A stretch of DNA of 64,000 nucleotides from Rubripirellula lacrimiformis. GTDB taxonomy: Bacteria > Planctomycetota > Planctomycetia > Pirellulales > Pirellulaceae. Position numbers and translations under genes: made by a program. Positions 62,640 to 64,000 of the stretch are shown one piece after another. The notes below the pieces were generated by a model. It worked only from the letters and a program-made list of their open reading frames with translations. It was not told where the DNA came from and made no database searches. Within the stretch, counting starts at the first letter, position 1, and each line of letters starts with the position of its first letter. Location of the stretch: NCBI RefSeq assembly GCF_007741535.1, contig NZ_CP036525.1, positions 7,564,001 to 7,628,000 on the forward strand, in the 5' to 3' direction.

Positions 62640-63602
62640 CTAGGTCGGATCGTCTTCGGTGACCATGACCTTTTCCAAAATGATTCGTGACGGCTTCAGC
62701 ATCGCGAATTTCGATCCGGGGATCGGCTGGATGCCGGATTTCGTCGCTCCCTGCTGCATGTCTCTGTCCCAGAACAGATGCGTGTACCCAAGTTCTTGAC
62801 CGGCTTCGTCATAGAACGTCACAATCACTTTGCCTGAGATTGGACCGTAACCGGTCCCCTGGCACAGGAACGAATATCGAGATTCATCATCAACGGGAAA
62901 GAATGAACTTCGAGAATCGCTGCCACACTTCATGACCGTGCGATTGTCCGGACGCTTGAACAGACGTCCCTCCGAATTCGGACGCCAACCACCGGCATTG
63001 AATTGGCCATACCGAAAGTCCGGGTTGCAGTTGACGGTGCCTTCGGTGGTTTCCGGTTCCAGTTTCAGACTCTGGACATACAGCGTTCGCTTTCGCGGCG
63101 TCAGACTCAGTCGCAGCGTGTCTGCGTTCGGCGGTGCGTAGAACACGAAAACGCAATCGCGAAATTCGCCAGACACGATCGCGATCCCCGACGTATCGAC
63201 CGCAGTGGACCCGTACAACAGGAAGGTGGTTTTGTTTCCCGAACTGTCGAAGAAATCCAACTCGCATTCGGCAAAGCTGCGGCCTCCGTTCTTCGACATA
63301 ATCTCTGCGATGCGATCGTTGGTTTCGATCGTATCGCTGTCATCTACCGCCGCACGGAGGGTCAGCTTGTATTTCGTTGGCGATTCCACCGCGATCGGCT
63401 TCAGGGCCTGGGTTGCCACACCGGCATCGACGATCAGGCAGCTTTGATCTCGCGCCGTCCCCCACGTGACCCCATCGGTCAGCGGTTCAAACTGCGTGAC
63501 ATCGCGACTCTGGTTGAACGTGATGTCCAGCAGACTTTGGGCGTTGGCCGATGTCACCGCCAACAGCAACCACAATCCGGCGAGAACGTTGACAGGGGTC
63601 AT
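62640..63602 (-). CDS. Secreted protein of unknown function
   Basis: 320 residues with a clear leader (NVLAGLWLLLAVTSANAQ). The rest is beta-rich and reads as two carbohydrate-binding-like sandwiches: residues ~20-180 (YKLTLRAAVDD, TFLLYGSTAVDTSG, FVFYAPPNADTLRLSLTP) and ~185-320 (RYSFLCQGTGYGPISGKVIVTFYD). I do not recognise a catalytic motif. It is the last gene of a minus-strand pair with the CBM9-like gene, 70 bp downstream, suggesting a role in handling an extracellular glycan. Confidence 0.7.
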   Translation of the reverse strand: MTPVNVLAGLWLLLAVTSANAQSLLDITFNQSRDVTQFEPLTDGVTWGTARDQSCLIVDAGVATQALKPIAVESPTKYKLTLRAAVDDSDTIETNDRIAEIMSKNGGRSFAECELDFFDSSGNKTTFLLYGSTAVDTSGIAIVSGEFRDCVFVFYAPPNADTLRLSLTPRKRTLYVQSLKLEPETTEGTVNCNPDFRYGQFNAGGWRPNSEGRLFKRPDNRTVMKCGSDSRSSFFPVDDESRYSFLCQGTGYGPISGKVIVTFYDEAGQELGYTHLFWDRDMQQGATKSGIQPIPGSKFAMLKPSRIILEKVMVTEDDPT

Positions 63603-63672
63603 CTAATAATGGTCTCGAGTGGTTCAGTGGATTGGGACTGACGCTGTCGATCCGAGCGACTCCGAAGGGCGC

Positions 63673-64000
63673 TCACTGATCTAGGTTCATTGGGCTGCGC
63701 AGCAGAGTGTGATCATGGAAGATGCTTCGCCCATTCAAGGTGCTCTCTTCGCGCTGCGGAGTATGCGGGCTGAACACACGGCAAAACTTGCCGTCCAAAT
63801 CGACGGATTCCGAATCCACACCAATGTCAGCAAGCGGCACGGCAAGCAGAGCGGACCATCGGCCATTGCCGGCAACGTAGCGAACCCGAGTCTTGTTGGA
63901 CCAGTCACGATTCGTGTCCCAGTTCTTCAGCGAATAGGTGCCACCGTCTGCTCCCAACGCAAAGTAATAAGTGTCGGAACCAGAACGCAAAACGATCTCC
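63673..64000 (-). CDS. CBM9-like domain protein, C-terminal end (5' end outside window)
   Basis: The frame is open through the window edge (EIVLRSG at the boundary); the TTG at 63990 is not its start. About 108 residues are visible: YYFALGADGGTYS, NWSNKTRV-like DWSNKTRVRYV, and GRWSALLAVPLADIG, which fit the closing strands of family-9-type carbohydrate-binding domains found in large planctomycete exported proteins. Full length and upstream domains cannot be known from here. It precedes the unknown secreted-protein gene on the same strand. Confidence 0.7.
   Translation of the reverse strand, partial: EIVLRSGSDTYYFALGADGGTYSLKNWDTNRDWSNKTRVRYVAGNGRWSALLAVPLADIGVDSESVDLDGKFCRVFSPHTPQREESTLNGRSIFHDHTLLRSPMNLDQ

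Overview
The window reads as chromosomal DNA of a planctomycete of the Rhodopirellula/Pirellulaceae type. The indicators are three sulfatase genes, five DUF1501 proteins with twin-arginine leaders, PSCyt1-DUF1549-DUF1553 proteins, WD40 proteins carrying a c-type heme motif, a DUF1080 protein, weak Shine-Dalgarno signals at most starts and long antisense ORFs. I saw no rRNA, tRNA, CRISPR array, transposase or phage gene.

Region 1 (1-9.4 kb) holds ordinary accessory metabolism: a partial arylsulfatase, an FkbM methyltransferase, a predicted outer-membrane barrel protein, a small unknown protein, a complete myo-inositol oxygenase of eukaryotic type, a TIGR01777 epimerase-like protein, an exported sugar isomerase-like TIM barrel and a second sulfatase.

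Region 2 (9.9-35.7 kb) looks like one large envelope or secreted-product locus. It contains two paralogous membrane GT2 glycosyltransferases, a TolC-type outer-membrane factor, a MacA/HlyD adaptor, another GT2, an ATP-grasp-like protein beside a condensation-type acyltransferase (HHxxxDG), and a fatty acid desaturase. A tightly packed operon follows: PqqD-like, HprK-like kinase, GT2, nucleotidyltransferase and three further glycosyltransferases. It ends with a PvdE/SyrD-type ABC exporter, a MacB transporter and a stand-alone thioester-reductase-like protein. The transport parts mirror the pyoverdine export set (PvdE plus PvdRT-OpmQ), and the PqqD/HprK/nucleotidyltransferase trio resembles parts of lasso-peptide (paeninodin-type) and HPr-rel-A loci. 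No NRPS, Asn-synthetase-like cyclase or clear precursor peptide is visible. Between the acyltransferase and the desaturase lies a tandem array of ten ~97-bp units, each able to fold into a branched hairpin.

Region 3 (36-64 kb) is planctomycete 'surface cytochrome' territory: a sulfatase, a beta-propeller lactonase, an M19-like dipeptidase that has lost part of its metal site, and then two cassettes with the same parts list pointing tail to tail at about 51.24 kb. Cassette A (+) is three DUF1501 genes, a giant PPC/Ig-PSCyt1-DUF1549-DUF1553 fusion and a PSCyt1-WD40 gene. Cassette B (-) is PSCyt1-DUF1549-DUF1553, DUF1501, a separate PPC protein, PSCyt1-WD40 with an internal coiled coil, and a second DUF1501. 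A DUF1080 protein, an unknown secreted protein and the end of a CBM9-like protein close the window.

Start sites were refined where leader peptides, domain boundaries or Shine-Dalgarno spacing argued for an internal start. All functional calls rest on reading motifs by eye; no database search was run.
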